Shown here in pieces: positions 1-8,648 of a stretch of DNA of 64,000 nucleotides. The notes beneath the pieces are model-generated. The model did not search any database. It had not been told where the DNA came from and saw nothing but the letters and a program-made list of their open reading frames with translations. Location: the NCBI GenBank assembly GCA_015277795.1, contig CP063848.1, positions 4,836,001 to 4,900,000 on the forward strand. The letters are read 5' to 3'. Source of the DNA: Massilia sp. UMI-21 (GTDB lineage: Bacteria; Pseudomonadota; Gammaproteobacteria; Burkholderiales; Burkholderiaceae_D). A program made the position numbers and the translations under genes. Each line of letters begins with the position of its first letter. Position 1 is the stretch's first letter.

Positions 1-1686
1 CACGCCGAGCTGATGACCCTGATCACCGGCCCGGACTTCCCGGGCGGCGGCCAGATCATCACCCCGGCCTCGAACATCGCCGACATGTACGCCACCGGGC
101 GCGGCTCGATGAAGGTGCGCGCGCGCTGGAAGATCGAGGAACTGGCGCGCGGCCAGTGGCAGGCGGTGGTCACCGAACTGCCGCCGGGCTGCTCGGCCCA
201 GCGCGTGCTGGAAGAAATCGAGGAACTGACCAACCCGAAGATCAAGGCCGGCAAGAAGACCCTGCTGCCGGAACAGCTGGCGCTGAAGCAGACCATCCTC
301 GGCGCGCTCGACACCGTGCGCGACGAATCCGGCCGCGAGGCGGCGGTGCGCATCGTGTTCGAGCCGAAGTCGAAGAACCAGGACCAGAACGAGTTCATGC
401 TGATGCTGCTCGCGCATACCTCGCTCGAGACCTCCAGCCCGATGAACCTGGTGATGATCGGCGGCGACGGCCGCCCTCGCCAGAAAGGCCTGCTGGAGAT
501 CCTGCAGGAGTGGATCGACTTCCGCTTCACCACCATCCGCCGCCGCACCGAGTTCAAGCTGGGCAAGGTCAACGACCGCATCCACATCCTGGAAGGCCGC
601 GAGACCGTCCTGCTGAACATCGACGAAGTGATCGCGATCATCCGCAATGCGGACGAGCCGAAGGCGGCCCTGATCGAACGCTTCAGGCTGTCGGAGCGCC
701 AGGCCGAGGACATCCTCGAGATCCGCCTGCGCCAGCTGGCGCGCCTGGAAGCGATCAAGATCCAGCAGGAGCTGCTCGAGCTGCGCAGCGAGAAGGAAAA
801 GCTGGAAGACATCCTCGAGAACCCGTCCAGCATGAAGCGCCTGGTCATCCGCGAGATCGAGCAGGACGCCAAGCAGTATGGCGACGAGCGCCGCACCCTG
901 ATCGAGGAAGCCGAGCGCGCCGTGGCCGAGCAGAAGGTCATCGACGAGCCGGTGACCGTGATCGTGTCCGAAAAAGGCTGGGTGCGCGCGCGTACCGGCA
1001 TCGGCCACGACCCGGCCCAGTTCACCTTCAAGGCCGGCGATTCGCTGCACCAGGCCTTCGAGTGCCGCACGGTCGATTCGCTGATCGGCATCGGCAGCAA
1101 CGGCAAGACCTTCTCGGTGCCGGTGGTCGCGCTGCCGGGCGCGCGCGGCGACGGGGTGCCGATCACGACCCTGGTCGACCTGTCGGGCGGCGTTCGCATC
1201 CTGCACTACTTCGCCGGCAGCCCGGACACGCGCCTGCTGCTGGCCTCGTCGAACGGCTTCGGCTTCATCGCCAAGGCCGGCGACATGATCAGCCGCCTCA
1301 AGGGCGGCAAGTCCTTCATTACGCTCGACGAAGGCGCGGTGCCGCTGGCGCCGCGGATCGTGGTCGATACCGCCGGCGCGATCGCCTGCCTGTCCGAGAA
1401 GGGCCGGGTGCTGGTATTCGGCATCGACGAGATGAAGGTGCTGACCAATGGCGGCCGCGGCGTGACGCTGATGGAGCTGGAGCCGAAGGAAAGCCTGCTG
1501 GCCGTCCAGCCGATCAACCAGAAGGGCGTGAACGTGATCGGCACCTGGGCCGGCTCCAAGCCGCGCACGGTGGAGCTGTTCGCGTCCGGCCTGGAACCGC
1601 ACTTCGGCAAGCGCGCGCGCAAGGGCAAGCCGCTGTCGGCAAAGCTCAAGGCAATGGATTTGGCGATGCGATCGACCGAGGCTTGA
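1..1686 (+). CDS. parC: DNA topoisomerase IV subunit A, 3' part (cut by window edge)
   Basis: ParC forms the ATP-dependent type II topoisomerase that decatenates daughter chromosomes, together with ParE. The reading frame is open from the first base (HAELMTLITGPDFPGGG...), so the start and the catalytic tyrosine lie outside the window; about 561 residues are seen. The visible part runs from the breakage-reunion domain through a long coiled-coil rich in Glu/Arg/Leu (around LLEILQEWIDFRF and the following 150 residues) into a C-terminal beta-pinwheel domain with repeats such as GIGSNGKTF and ASSNGFGFIAKAGD. I prefer ParC to GyrA because I see no GyrA-box (QRRGGKG-like) and the C-terminal domain is short. 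A strong terminator follows the stop directly, so this is the end of a transcript. Confidence 0.95.
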   Translation, partial: HAELMTLITGPDFPGGGQIITPASNIADMYATGRGSMKVRARWKIEELARGQWQAVVTELPPGCSAQRVLEEIEELTNPKIKAGKKTLLPEQLALKQTILGALDTVRDESGREAAVRIVFEPKSKNQDQNEFMLMLLAHTSLETSSPMNLVMIGGDGRPRQKGLLEILQEWIDFRFTTIRRRTEFKLGKVNDRIHILEGRETVLLNIDEVIAIIRNADEPKAALIERFRLSERQAEDILEIRLRQLARLEAIKIQQELLELRSEKEKLEDILENPSSMKRLVIREIEQDAKQYGDERRTLIEEAERAVAEQKVIDEPVTVIVSEKGWVRARTGIGHDPAQFTFKAGDSLHQAFECRTVDSLIGIGSNGKTFSVPVVALPGARGDGVPITTLVDLSGGVRILHYFAGSPDTRLLLASSNGFGFIAKAGDMISRLKGGKSFITLDEGAVPLAPRIVVDTAGAIACLSEKGRVLVFGIDEMKVLTNGGRGVTLMELEPKESLLAVQPINQKGVNVIGTWAGSKPRTVELFASGLEPHFGKRARKGKPLSAKLKAMDLAMRSTEA

Positions 1687-1705
1687 ACAAGCTGATTACG
1701 TCACC

Positions 1706-1737
1706 AAGAACGCCGGCTCGACGCCGGCGTTCTTTAT
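1706..1737 (+). terminator. Rho-independent terminator of parC
   Basis: A perfect 12-bp stem (AAGAACGCCGGC, 1706-1717, and its complement at 1723-1734) closes a 5-nt loop and runs into TTT. It starts 19 nt after the parC stop codon. Confidence 0.88.
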
Positions 1738-1739
1738 TC

Positions 1740-1838
1740 GTAGGGTGGCCGGCTTTGCCGGCCGCGCGTTCGACCAGAAGATGCGCGCCACAATGCATCC
1801 GGCCTTGAACGCGCGGTCGACCGAGCCGACCATCCTAC
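1740..1838. repeat. REP-like palindromic repeat, paired copy (family GTAGGGTGG)
   Basis: Two 36-bp half units face each other. The left one starts GTAGGGTGG at 1740, continues through the hairpin CCGGCTTTGCCGG and ends in GCGCGTTCGACC. The right one is its inverted, diverged partner (GAACGCGCGGTCGACC ... CCATCCTAC, ending at 1838). Related copies lie at 8467, 21047 and 34440. The unit sits between the parC terminator and the terminator of the next, convergent gene. No transposase is encoded here. Confidence 0.75.
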
Positions 1839-1867
1839 AAAAAACGCCGGCTTGAACGCCGGCGTTT
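1839..1867 (-). terminator. Rho-independent terminator of the 1886-2386 gene
   Basis: The stem AAACGCCGGC (1842-1851) pairs with 1858-1867 around a 6-nt loop. Read on the minus strand it is followed by a run of T (complement of the A run at 1839-1844). It lies about 20 nt beyond the stop codon of the minus-strand gene. Confidence 0.85.
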
Positions 1868-1885
1868 CCGTTACAGCACGACAGC

Positions 1886-2386
1886 TCAGTGCTTCGCCGC
1901 CGCCTTGTGCACGTCGGCCATGGCTTCAGCACGCACCTGCTCGGTCTTGGCCGCGGCCGTCGCCTTGTCGGCGGCCGCGTCGACCTGGGTCTTGAGCAGC
2001 TTCTCGTCGGCCTTGATCATCTTCTTGTCGGCCTTCAGATTGGCGTCGGCGATCTTTTCCTCGGCCTTGGCGATGGCCTTGGCGCGGTCTTCCGGATCGG
2101 CCTTGGCGATTTTCTCGGCCGCCTCGGCATGGGCTTCGACCGCGTCGGCGTGGGCTTCGGCCTTCTTCTCGTTGGCCTTGGACACCGCCTTGCTGACGCG
2201 TTCGTCGACCTTGGCCGCGGTCTTCACTTCCTTGGCTTCGGCCTTGGCGATATCTTTCTCGGCCGCGGCTTCGGCCTTGACGACGGCCTTGGTGGCAGCC
2301 GGCGTGGGCATGGTCTGGGCGTTGGCGGCGGCGGCCAGCAGGCCGGCGCTCATGGTGGCGATCAGGGTGGCGATCAGTTTGCTCAT
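1886..2386 (-). CDS. Exported Ala/Lys/Glu-rich helical protein, unknown function
   Basis: This 166-residue protein begins with a clear signal peptide (MSKLIATLIATMSAGLLAAAANA, cleavage likely after ANA), so it should be exported to the periplasm or beyond. The mature part is almost only Ala, Lys, Glu and Asp, with runs like KAEAKEVKTAAK and no Cys or Trp. It should form one long charged helix or coiled coil. The composition recalls histone H1-like or surface helical proteins, but the signal peptide argues against a DNA-binding role. The start is supported by a GGAAAGGAAA stretch just upstream. It is a single gene with its own terminator. The function is unknown to me. Confidence 0.75.
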   Translation of the reverse strand: MSKLIATLIATMSAGLLAAAANAQTMPTPAATKAVVKAEAAAEKDIAKAEAKEVKTAAKVDERVSKAVSKANEKKAEAHADAVEAHAEAAEKIAKADPEDRAKAIAKAEEKIADANLKADKKMIKADEKLLKTQVDAAADKATAAAKTEQVRAEAMADVHKAAAKH

Positions 2387-2531
2387 GGTGTTTCCTTTCC
2401 GGTGAGTGGTCGCGCAGATCGGCTTGTCTGCGCCTTGTTGTATGTCTGACTACAGTTCCAGAATACGGATTCCCCACGCACCGGGTCTGTTAGCCAACCC
2501 ACTTAGACCCCGGGCACTTTGTAAGCAAACT

Positions 2532-3953
2532 TTACTGCCGAGCTTTCCCCGCATACAGGTCGATGATGTCGGTGATGCCGTCCTGGCACACCGGGCAGAA
2601 GGCCTCGCTTCGGTCGAACATCAGGCACTGCATCGTCGGCCGGTAGTAGCCGCGCGCTTCGTAGTTCGCGCCCTCGAAGGCGCCGACCGCGCCGCGGTAT
2701 GGCTGGCCGGCGAACAGCGCCTGCGTGGCCTTCAGGTCTTCGCGAAACAGCGCATTCATCTCCGACTCCGGGCGATCGGCCGCGCGCAGCGCCGTGCGCT
2801 TTTTCTGGTAGGCCCGCGAGGCCGCCTCGTAGTCGGCCTTCGGCCACGGCGTCGGCAGCGGGGTGCCGGCCTTGACGTGGCGCTGCCACTTGATGTTGGC
2901 CGGGTCGCGCAGCGCGGTGACGTTCGGCTCCCAGGGTTCCATGCGGGTGCCGGCGGCGGCATAGGCCACCGGCGAAGTGTAGTACTCGTCGGCCAGCCCC
3001 GCGAAGTGATGCCCGAATTCGTGCACGAACAGGTAGTTGGCCCAGGCGTTGCCGGCCGCCGCGGTGCTGAACTGGCCGAAGATGCCGCCGCCGCCGTAGG
3101 TCTCGTTGTTGACCAGGATCTCGATGAACTCGTAGGGCGCGTGCTGGGCGATGTCGCGCAGGGCGCGGTTGTCGAGCGTGAGCACGTAGCGCTCGCTGCC
3201 GAAGATGTCGTAGCGGGTGCCCAGGGCCGATGCATGGTGCACGCCCGTGGATGGGCGGCTGATGCCGGACTGCGGGGTCGGCACGGCCAGCGCCCACACA
3301 TTGAAGTCCCGCGCGCGCTCGCGGAAGGGCGAGACCGTGAACAGGTGCTGGCTCAAGCGGCGCGCGTCGGCCTCGAACTTCTGCAGTTCCGTACCCGTGT
3401 AGCCGTCGCCCAGGATCAGGAGGTCGACCTTGTCGGGCGATGGACCGCTGACGTGGATCGGGATCGGCTTGGCTGGCGCCGGCGGCTGCTTCCTGACCAC
3501 CTCCGGCGCGTTGGCGTCGATCTCGACGCTCCAGGCCAGCGAGAATGCGTTGCGTTCGTCGCGCTTGAGGATGCGCACGCGCACCGGGCGCTCGGGGCTG
3601 GGAAAGCGTACCGATTCCTGGAAGCTGCGGCTGATCTTGCCCGCCTCCTCGGTCGTGCGCCACTCGCCGAAGATGGTCGAGAAGTCGCGCGAATACAGCA
3701 GCTCGCCGGTCCTGGCATCGACCACCTCGACCCGGTTCTGGCCGCGGTTGCTGTCGTCGAAGTTGCGTGCGGTGTTGCCGGGCCAGGGCAGCGGCTCGAT
3801 GACGATGCGCTCGAGGGCATAGTGGTCGCTCAAGGCATTGCCGCTGTGGGTGTAGTCGACGCGGACGGTGGCCGGCTGGGCGGCGCAGGCACTGCCGGCG
3901 GCAAGTGCCAGTACCAGTGCGGCGGCAAGCATGCGGGAGGCGAAACGGGTCAT
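2532..3953 (-). CDS. Secreted M64-family metallopeptidase (IgA peptidase M64 type)
   Basis: This 473-residue protein is a likely secreted zinc endopeptidase. It starts MTRFASRMLAAALVLALAAG with a signal peptide, which is why I place the start at 3953 and not at the upstream ATG at 4064. An N-terminal domain typical of M64 proteins is followed by the peptidase domain. The zinc site HEFGHHFAGLADEYY (two His, catalytic Glu, and the downstream GLADEY typical of M64) is intact around residue 310. LLILGDGYTGTELQKFEADA is another family hallmark. Near the C-terminus CPVCQDGI gives a possible disulfide. The natural substrate is unknown; the family name comes from a Clostridium IgA protease. It stands alone, divergent from the 4064 gene. 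Confidence 0.88.
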   Translation of the reverse strand: MTRFASRMLAAALVLALAAGSACAAQPATVRVDYTHSGNALSDHYALERIVIEPLPWPGNTARNFDDSNRGQNRVEVVDARTGELLYSRDFSTIFGEWRTTEEAGKISRSFQESVRFPSPERPVRVRILKRDERNAFSLAWSVEIDANAPEVVRKQPPAPAKPIPIHVSGPSPDKVDLLILGDGYTGTELQKFEADARRLSQHLFTVSPFRERARDFNVWALAVPTPQSGISRPSTGVHHASALGTRYDIFGSERYVLTLDNRALRDIAQHAPYEFIEILVNNETYGGGGIFGQFSTAAAGNAWANYLFVHEFGHHFAGLADEYYTSPVAYAAAGTRMEPWEPNVTALRDPANIKWQRHVKAGTPLPTPWPKADYEAASRAYQKKRTALRAADRPESEMNALFREDLKATQALFAGQPYRGAVGAFEGANYEARGYYRPTMQCLMFDRSEAFCPVCQDGITDIIDLYAGKARQ

Positions 3954-4063
3954 GGTCGGTCCTCGTACGGGAAGACCTGCCATTGTAATGCGGCGCCATG
4001 GCCCTGCTCGAAAAGCCGGATAATGCAAGCTGCCCGTGACAGCAACAAGCAAAGGAATGTCCA

Positions 4064-4390
4064 ATGAGCGTCGACAATCCGCGCGTGGTCGACTTCATCG
4101 CCGTCGACCACGAGGCGAACGCGATCGTGCTGACGATCGCCGATCATCTCCCATGGGAGGCGGACGCCGGCCACTTCGCGGCGCTCCAGGAAAAACTCAA
4201 CGTCTACCTGGCGTTCATCGAGAGCGGCGAGCTGCTGGCAGCGTATCCGGAAGCGGCGGGAAGGAAGGTACGCATCGCGCTGATGCACCGCGCGCCGCTG
4301 ACGGTCGGTGCGCTGCGCTTGCTCGAGAGCGCACGCGCGATCATCACCGAAGCCGGTTTCGACCTCACCTGGCAGCATCTACCCGGCTAG
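4064..4390 (+). CDS. DUF6572-type small protein
   Basis: A 108-residue soluble protein that begins MSVDNPRVVDFIAVDHEANA and contains an LTIADHLPWE stretch and a YLAFIESGELL stretch. I recognise this pattern as a widespread small family (DUF6572) with no established function. An AAAGGA Shine-Dalgarno lies 7 nt upstream. Its last 26 bases overlap the end of the convergent cyanophycinase gene. It has no signal peptide or membrane segment. Confidence 0.75.
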   Translation: MSVDNPRVVDFIAVDHEANAIVLTIADHLPWEADAGHFAALQEKLNVYLAFIESGELLAAYPEAAGRKVRIALMHRAPLTVGALRLLESARAIITEAGFDLTWQHLPG

Positions 4391-5672
4391 TCGCCGCGCC
4401 CGCGCCCGCACCCGCACCCGCCACGGTATCGCGCTGCCGGTACTGGTACAGCGGCCGCTGCACCACGATCGGCCGGATGTCGAGCCGCACGTTGTAGACC
4501 GAGTACTGCTCGGTGATCGAGGACAGGTAGCCGACGCTGTCGCGGGTGCGCGTGAGCTTGAACTCGAAGCCGAGGTCGGGCTGCGCGCTGTCCGGGCTGT
4601 CGAGCGACAGGCCAATGGCCTCCGGCTGGTCGCTGTCGATCAGCTTGGCCATCAGGTCCACCACCGTGCTGTTGCCGAGGATGTCGGCCGAGAATATCGG
4701 ATAACGGTAATAGGGCTCGGCCGGGTCGACCAGGTTGCCGATCCTGTCGGCCGAGGGCGTGAAGGCGTGCGTGACGAGGTGGAAGCGGTCGCCGTTGTCC
4801 AGGTAGCTCAGGCGTACGTTGCTGACGCTCAGTGGCCCTCCCTTCGGGCCGTCCTGCGGCGCCGCCTTCGCCAGGTCGACCAGCAGGGCGCCGCGGTAGC
4901 CGAGCACTTCGACCTCGCGATTCGGCCCCACCACCATGGCCGTGTTCTCGTCGATGCCCAGGCCCAGCTTGTAGCCCTTCTTGAGCATGGCCGGCACCAT
5001 GCGCGCAAAGCGGCCGCGCACCAGCAGGTGCTGGTCGATGAAGACGTCGTCGCCGATGAAACCCAGGCCCGGCGCGACTTCCGTGTCGTCGTCGAGGCCG
5101 AGCTTGAGCGTGGCCAGCACCGGTTTGGGATGCCCGAACATGGTGCTGCTCATGATGGCGGCGCCGGCGCTGGTGCCGGCGATGACGCCGCCGCGCCGGT
5201 ACATGTCCCACAAGGCGTCGAGCATGCGCGTATTGCTGCCGTCGGCGCGGCGCAGCGCGCGCGTGATGCGGTTCTGGTCGCCGCCGGAGAAGAAGGCGCC
5301 GCCGGCCGAGCGGACCATGGCGGCCAGTGCCGGATCGTCGGCGGCCGCGCGATAATCGGTGCCGCTCAGCCGCTCGGCGACCGGCACGAAAAAGGCTTTC
5401 GCCCCGTACTGCTCGAAACGCTCGACGTAGAATTTGCCCGATCGCTCGGGATGGATGGATGCGGAGGCGAATACGGCGATGCGCGCGCCCTTGCCGCCCG
5501 CCAGCTGGACCATGCGCTCCCACACGGGGGCATTATCGGCGCGCAAGGCGCCGCCAATGATGACGAGCGCGCCCTTGGGCTGCGGCGCGTCGGCCGCCGC
5601 AAGCACCTGCCCGCCCAGCACAGCAAGGGCAAGCAGGGCACGGACGGCAAGCTGGACGACGGCGCGGAACAT
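4365..5672 (-). CDS. Secreted cyanophycinase (peptidase S51 family)
   Basis: Cyanophycinase hydrolyses cyanophycin (multi-L-arginyl-poly-L-aspartate) to beta-Asp-Arg dipeptides. The 435-residue protein has a signal peptide (VRALLALAVLGGQVLAAADA), then the S51 fold with SGGDQNRITR and the nucleophile motif GTSAGAA. An additional C-terminal region of about 150 residues is present. The length and signal peptide match extracellular CphE-type enzymes of scavenging bacteria, not the ~270-residue cytoplasmic CphB. No cyanophycin synthetase is seen in the window, which fits use of external polymer. A GAGAGGAAG ribosome site precedes ATG 5672. The C-terminus is Ala/Gly-rich from a CGC-type simple repeat and overlaps the 4064 gene. 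Confidence 0.88.
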   Translation of the reverse strand: MFRAVVQLAVRALLALAVLGGQVLAAADAPQPKGALVIIGGALRADNAPVWERMVQLAGGKGARIAVFASASIHPERSGKFYVERFEQYGAKAFFVPVAERLSGTDYRAAADDPALAAMVRSAGGAFFSGGDQNRITRALRRADGSNTRMLDALWDMYRRGGVIAGTSAGAAIMSSTMFGHPKPVLATLKLGLDDDTEVAPGLGFIGDDVFIDQHLLVRGRFARMVPAMLKKGYKLGLGIDENTAMVVGPNREVEVLGYRGALLVDLAKAAPQDGPKGGPLSVSNVRLSYLDNGDRFHLVTHAFTPSADRIGNLVDPAEPYYRYPIFSADILGNSTVVDLMAKLIDSDQPEAIGLSLDSPDSAQPDLGFEFKLTRTRDSVGYLSSITEQYSVYNVRLDIRPIVVQRPLYQYRQRDTVAGAGAGAGAATSRVDAAR

Positions 5673-5739
5673 ACGACTTCCTCTCGTTTCAGACTATCGT
5701 AAGCCTGATTCGAGAAGCGCGTCGCCGTGTTGAGTATGC

Positions 5740-6177
5740 TCAGGACAAATATATGTTCGGAAAGTAACGCTCCATGACCGTCTCGGGACGCTGGGGCGCG
5801 GTGAAACCGAAGCGCTCGTACAGGCTGTGCGAATCGGTGGTGTGGAGCGTGAAGCGGCGCAGCTTCTGCAGGCTGGGATGGCGCAGCACCACGCCGATCA
5901 GCTGCTTGCCGTAGCCGCGGCCGCGGTATTCCGGCACCACGAACACGTCCACCAGGTTGGCGAAGGTGGCGTAGTCGGTGACCACGCGCGCGAACGCGAT
6001 CTGGCGCCCGTCGAGGTAGCCGCCGAAGCACAGCGAATTCTCGATGGCGCGCTCGACGATGGGGCGCGCGATGCCGACGGCCCAGGTGGACTGTTCGCTC
6101 AGGAAGCGGTGGATCATCGGGAGGTCCAACCGCGACTGGTCGGTACTGACCTGGAAGCTTGAATCGTTGGTAATCAT
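5740..6177 (-). CDS. GNAT family N-acetyltransferase
   Basis: A 145-residue single-domain protein that should transfer an acetyl group from acetyl-CoA to an amine. The acetyl-CoA binding motif A is visible as VPEYRGRGYGKQLI (R-x-x-G-x-G/A pattern), preceded by the beta-strand FANLVDVFV. The C-terminal SLYERFGF segment is the usual motif B. The acceptor cannot be predicted. No clear Shine-Dalgarno precedes ATG 6177. It is separated by 67 nt from the cyanophycinase gene and could be transcribed with it. Confidence 0.85.
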   Translation of the reverse strand: MITNDSSFQVSTDQSRLDLPMIHRFLSEQSTWAVGIARPIVERAIENSLCFGGYLDGRQIAFARVVTDYATFANLVDVFVVPEYRGRGYGKQLIGVVLRHPSLQKLRRFTLHTTDSHSLYERFGFTAPQRPETVMERYFPNIYLS

Positions 6178-6274
6178 GGAAGCGGTGAATCTGGCTTAAA
6201 AACCAATTCTAGCGCCGTTTCTGGATGCCTAAGTTTCAATTGAACGGCGCGCGCGGGCATCGTTTGCCTACTGC

Positions 6275-6904
6275 TCAGCCATTGCGCAGGTAGCGCTCCG
6301 GCAGCTGCAGCTTGGCGTCTTCGGCGCGCCAGACCAGGCTCAGCACGTACCAGCGCTTGCCGTCGTGGATCAACTGGATACTGTTGATGCCGCGCATGAA
6401 GGGCTGGGCCTCGTCCCTGGCGTGACGCGCTTCATAGGTGCTGAAGACGTGGGCGATCTGGCCGAAGATCTCGGTGGTGCGCGCCTTTTCGGATTCGAAG
6501 AAGCCCGTGGTGGCGAAGGCCTTGGAATTGCGGGCAATATAGTCGTCCGGCGACATGGCGCGGAAGACAAAGCTGCTATCCGGGCGCATGCCGACCGCGC
6601 CCATCCGGCCTTCGGGCGCGAACAGCGAACGCATGCGGTCCCAATCGCGTGGCGCGCCGGCCGGCCCCGAGATGACGTCGTAGAGCGCGGCGATGATGGC
6701 GTCGATCGAGGCGACGTCGGCGGCGCGGGCGGCGGGCGTACCGGCAGCGGGCGTACCGGCGGCGAGCGTACCGGCGGCGGCCGGTGCCGCCGGTGCGGCC
6801 ACCGCGGTGGGCGTGGCCGGCGCGGCCTGCTGCGCCAGCGCCGCCGGCGCGCCCAGTGCCAGTGCCAGTGCCGATGCCCGCCTAAGCTGGGTCAATGCTT
6901 GCAT
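6275..6904 (-). CDS. Exported SnoaL/NTF2-like protein
   Basis: A 209-residue protein with an N-terminal signal sequence (SALALALGAPAALAQQ), then an Ala/Pro/Gly-rich linker of about 45 residues, then an NTF2-like fold (DAIIAALYDVISGPAGAPRDWDRMRSLFAPEGRM ...). This is the SnoaL/DUF4440 arrangement of small cone-shaped pocket proteins, some enzymatic and some only binding. The linker is partly encoded by a 15-bp tandem repeat that gives AGTPA units. A GGGGGAG ribosome site sits immediately before ATG 6904. It is divergent from argH. No ligand can be inferred. Confidence 0.75.
   Translation of the reverse strand: MQALTQLRRASALALALGAPAALAQQAAPATPTAVAAPAAPAAAGTLAAGTPAAGTPAARAADVASIDAIIAALYDVISGPAGAPRDWDRMRSLFAPEGRMGAVGMRPDSSFVFRAMSPDDYIARNSKAFATTGFFESEKARTTEIFGQIAHVFSTYEARHARDEAQPFMRGINSIQLIHDGKRWYVLSLVWRAEDAKLQLPERYLRNG
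6731..6775. repeat. 15-bp tandem repeat inside the SnoaL-like gene
   Basis: Three adjacent 15-bp units (GCGGGCGTACCGGCG with single-base changes) at 6731, 6746 and 6761. On the coding strand each adds five residues (about AGTPA) to the linker after the signal peptide. The unit length keeps the frame, so copy number could vary without breaking the gene. Confidence 0.8.
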
Positions 6905-7001
6905 GTCTCCCCCTTATTGTTGTCATTGTTTGAATAATTGCGCACATCATTGCGCATTTCCGCGCGCTTGTCATCCACCCCGGATGGGGTTCTTCAGGAC
7001 A

Positions 7002-7007
7002 GTTATA
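7002..7007 (+). promoter_or_regulatory. Candidate -10 element for argH
   Basis: A perfect TATAAT lies 28 nt before the argH ATG. No good -35 hexamer is found 16-18 nt upstream, so an activator or an extended contact may be needed. This is a prediction from sequence only. Confidence 0.45.
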
Positions 7008-7035
7008 ATCTTCGGATACCAACAGGGATCCCACC

Positions 7036-8433
7036 ATGAACGAACAATTTTCCAAGAAAGCCGAAGCCTGGTCGGCGCGCTTCTCCGAACCGGTGTCCGA
7101 CCTCGTCAAGCGCTACACCGCCTCGGTGTTCTTCGACAAGCGCCTGGCGCCCTTCGACATCCAGGGTTCGCTGGCCCACGCCGAGATGCTGGCCGCACAG
7201 GGCATCATCAGCGCCCAGGACCGCGCCGACATCGAACGCGGCATGGCCCAGATCAAGAGCGAGATCGAGGCCGGCAGCTTCGAATGGCTGCTCGACCTGG
7301 AAGACGTGCACCTGAACATCGAAAAACGCCTGACCGAACTGGTGGGCGACGCCGGCAAGCGCCTGCACACGGGCCGTTCGCGCAACGACCAGGTGGCCAC
7401 CGACATCCGCCTGTACGTGCGCGCCGCCATCGACGACATCCTGGGCCTGCTCGCCGGCCTGCGCGGCGCGCTGACCGATCTCGCCGAGCGCCACTTCGAC
7501 ACCATCATGCCGGGCTTTACCCACCTGCAGGTGGCGCAACCGATCACCTTCGGCCACCACATGCTGGCCTATGTCGAGATGTTCGGCCGCGATGCCGAGC
7601 GCATGCAGGATGCGCGCCGCCGCGTCAACCGCCTGCCGCTGGGCGCCGCCGCCCTGGCCGGCACCACCTTCCCGATCGACCGCCTGCGCGTGGCCAGGAC
7701 CCTGGGCTTCGAGGACGTGTGCCACAACTCGCTGGACGCCGTCTCGGACCGCGATTTCGCGATCGAATTCACGGCAGCGGCCTCCTTGATCATGATGCAT
7801 GTCTCGCGTTTCTCGGAAGAATTGGTCATGTGGATGAGCCCGCGCATCGGCTTCATCGACATCGCCGACCGTTTCTGCACCGGTTCGTCGATCATGCCGC
7901 AGAAGAAAAACCCGGATGTGCCGGAACTGGCGCGCGGCAAGACCGGCCGCGTCTATGGTCACCTGAACGGCCTGCTGACCCTGATGAAAGGCCAGCCGCT
8001 GGCCTACAACAAGGACAACCAGGAAGACAAGGAGCCGCTGTTCGACACGGTCGACACGGTCGTCGACACCTTGCGCATCTTCGCCGACATGGCGGGCGGC
8101 ATCACGGTCAAGGCCGAGAACATGCGCGCCGCCGCGCTGCAGGGCTACGCCACCGCCACCGACCTGGCCGACTACCTGGTCAAGAAGGGCCTGCCCTTCC
8201 GCGACGCCCACGAAGCCGTGGCGCACGCGGTGCGCGCCTGCGACAGCGCCAGGTGCGACCTGTCGGAGATGTCGCTGGAACAGCTGCGCGAATTCTCGCC
8301 GCTGATCGAACAGGACGTGTTTGCGGTGCTCACGCTCGAAGGCTCGGTGGCGGCGCGCGACCACGTGGGCGGCACCGCGCCGAACCAGGTGCGCAAGGCG
8401 ATCGAGCGGGTGCGCAAGCAACTCGCGGAGTGA
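7036..8433 (+). CDS. argH: Argininosuccinate lyase
   Basis: ArgH splits argininosuccinate into arginine and fumarate, the last step of arginine synthesis, as a cytoplasmic homotetramer. The 465-residue length is standard. The fumarase/aspartase superfamily signature [16 protein letters not shown] with the catalytic serine loop is intact near residue 285. [16 protein letters not shown] near residue 110 and [20 protein letters not shown] near residue 160 are also present. The gene stands alone, followed by a GC hairpin and a REP-like repeat. Confidence 0.97.
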   Translation: MNEQFSKKAEAWSARFSEPVSDLVKRYTASVFFDKRLAPFDIQGSLAHAEMLAAQGIISAQDRADIERGMAQIKSEIEAGSFEWLLDLEDVHLNIEKRLTELVGDAGKRLHTGRSRNDQVATDIRLYVRAAIDDILGLLAGLRGALTDLAERHFDTIMPGFTHLQVAQPITFGHHMLAYVEMFGRDAERMQDARRRVNRLPLGAAALAGTTFPIDRLRVARTLGFEDVCHNSLDAVSDRDFAIEFTAAASLIMMHVSRFSEELVMWMSPRIGFIDIADRFCTGSSIMPQKKNPDVPELARGKTGRVYGHLNGLLTLMKGQPLAYNKDNQEDKEPLFDTVDTVVDTLRIFADMAGGITVKAENMRAAALQGYATATDLADYLVKKGLPFRDAHEAVAHAVRACDSARCDLSEMSLEQLREFSPLIEQDVFAVLTLEGSVAARDHVGGTAPNQVRKAIERVRKQLAE

Positions 8434-8439
8434 TGCCGT

Positions 8440-8457
8440 GGGGGGCGTGTGCCCCCC
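8440..8457 (+). terminator. GC hairpin after argH, possible weak terminator
   Basis: GGGGGGC (8440-8446) and GCCCCCC (8451-8457) pair around GTGT, 6 nt after the argH stop. The tail that follows is CGTTGTTCG and not a clean U tract, so intrinsic termination would be inefficient. Confidence 0.45.
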
Positions 8458-8466
8458 CGTTGTTCG

Positions 8467-8502
8467 TAGGGTGGACGGCTTCGCCGTCCGCGCGTTCAAC
8501 CA
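8467..8502 (+). repeat. REP-like palindromic repeat, single copy (family GTAGGGTGG)
   Basis: One 36-bp unit: GTAGGGTGG, then the hairpin core ACGGCTTCGCCGT, then CCGCGCGTTCAACC. It matches the copies at 1740, 21047 and 34440 almost base for base. The downstream flank CAGCGGGAGAATGG also resembles the flank of the 34440 copy. No inverted partner is seen. Confidence 0.75.
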
Positions 8503-8648
8503 GCGGGAGAATGGACGATGCGCGTCATGTCATCGTGTATTCGAAGGCGCGGGCGTGTATCGTTCCGCGCCCTGCCGGACTGGCGGGCGAGAGCCTCGCG
8601 CCGATTGCGCTATGCTGCACGATCATCATCGACGACGAGCCTGCAATC

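Noticed and set aside
1..1686. parC as a truncated or broken gene
   Set aside because: The missing 5' part is due to the window edge; the frame is intact.
156..1808. 550-codon frame overlapping parC in another frame
   Set aside because: Arg/Pro/Gly-rich shadow; parC is certain in this stretch.
4387..4430. Run of CCCGCGCCCGCACCC as an independent repeat element
   Set aside because: It is the low-complexity end of the cyanophycinase gene and has no second location.
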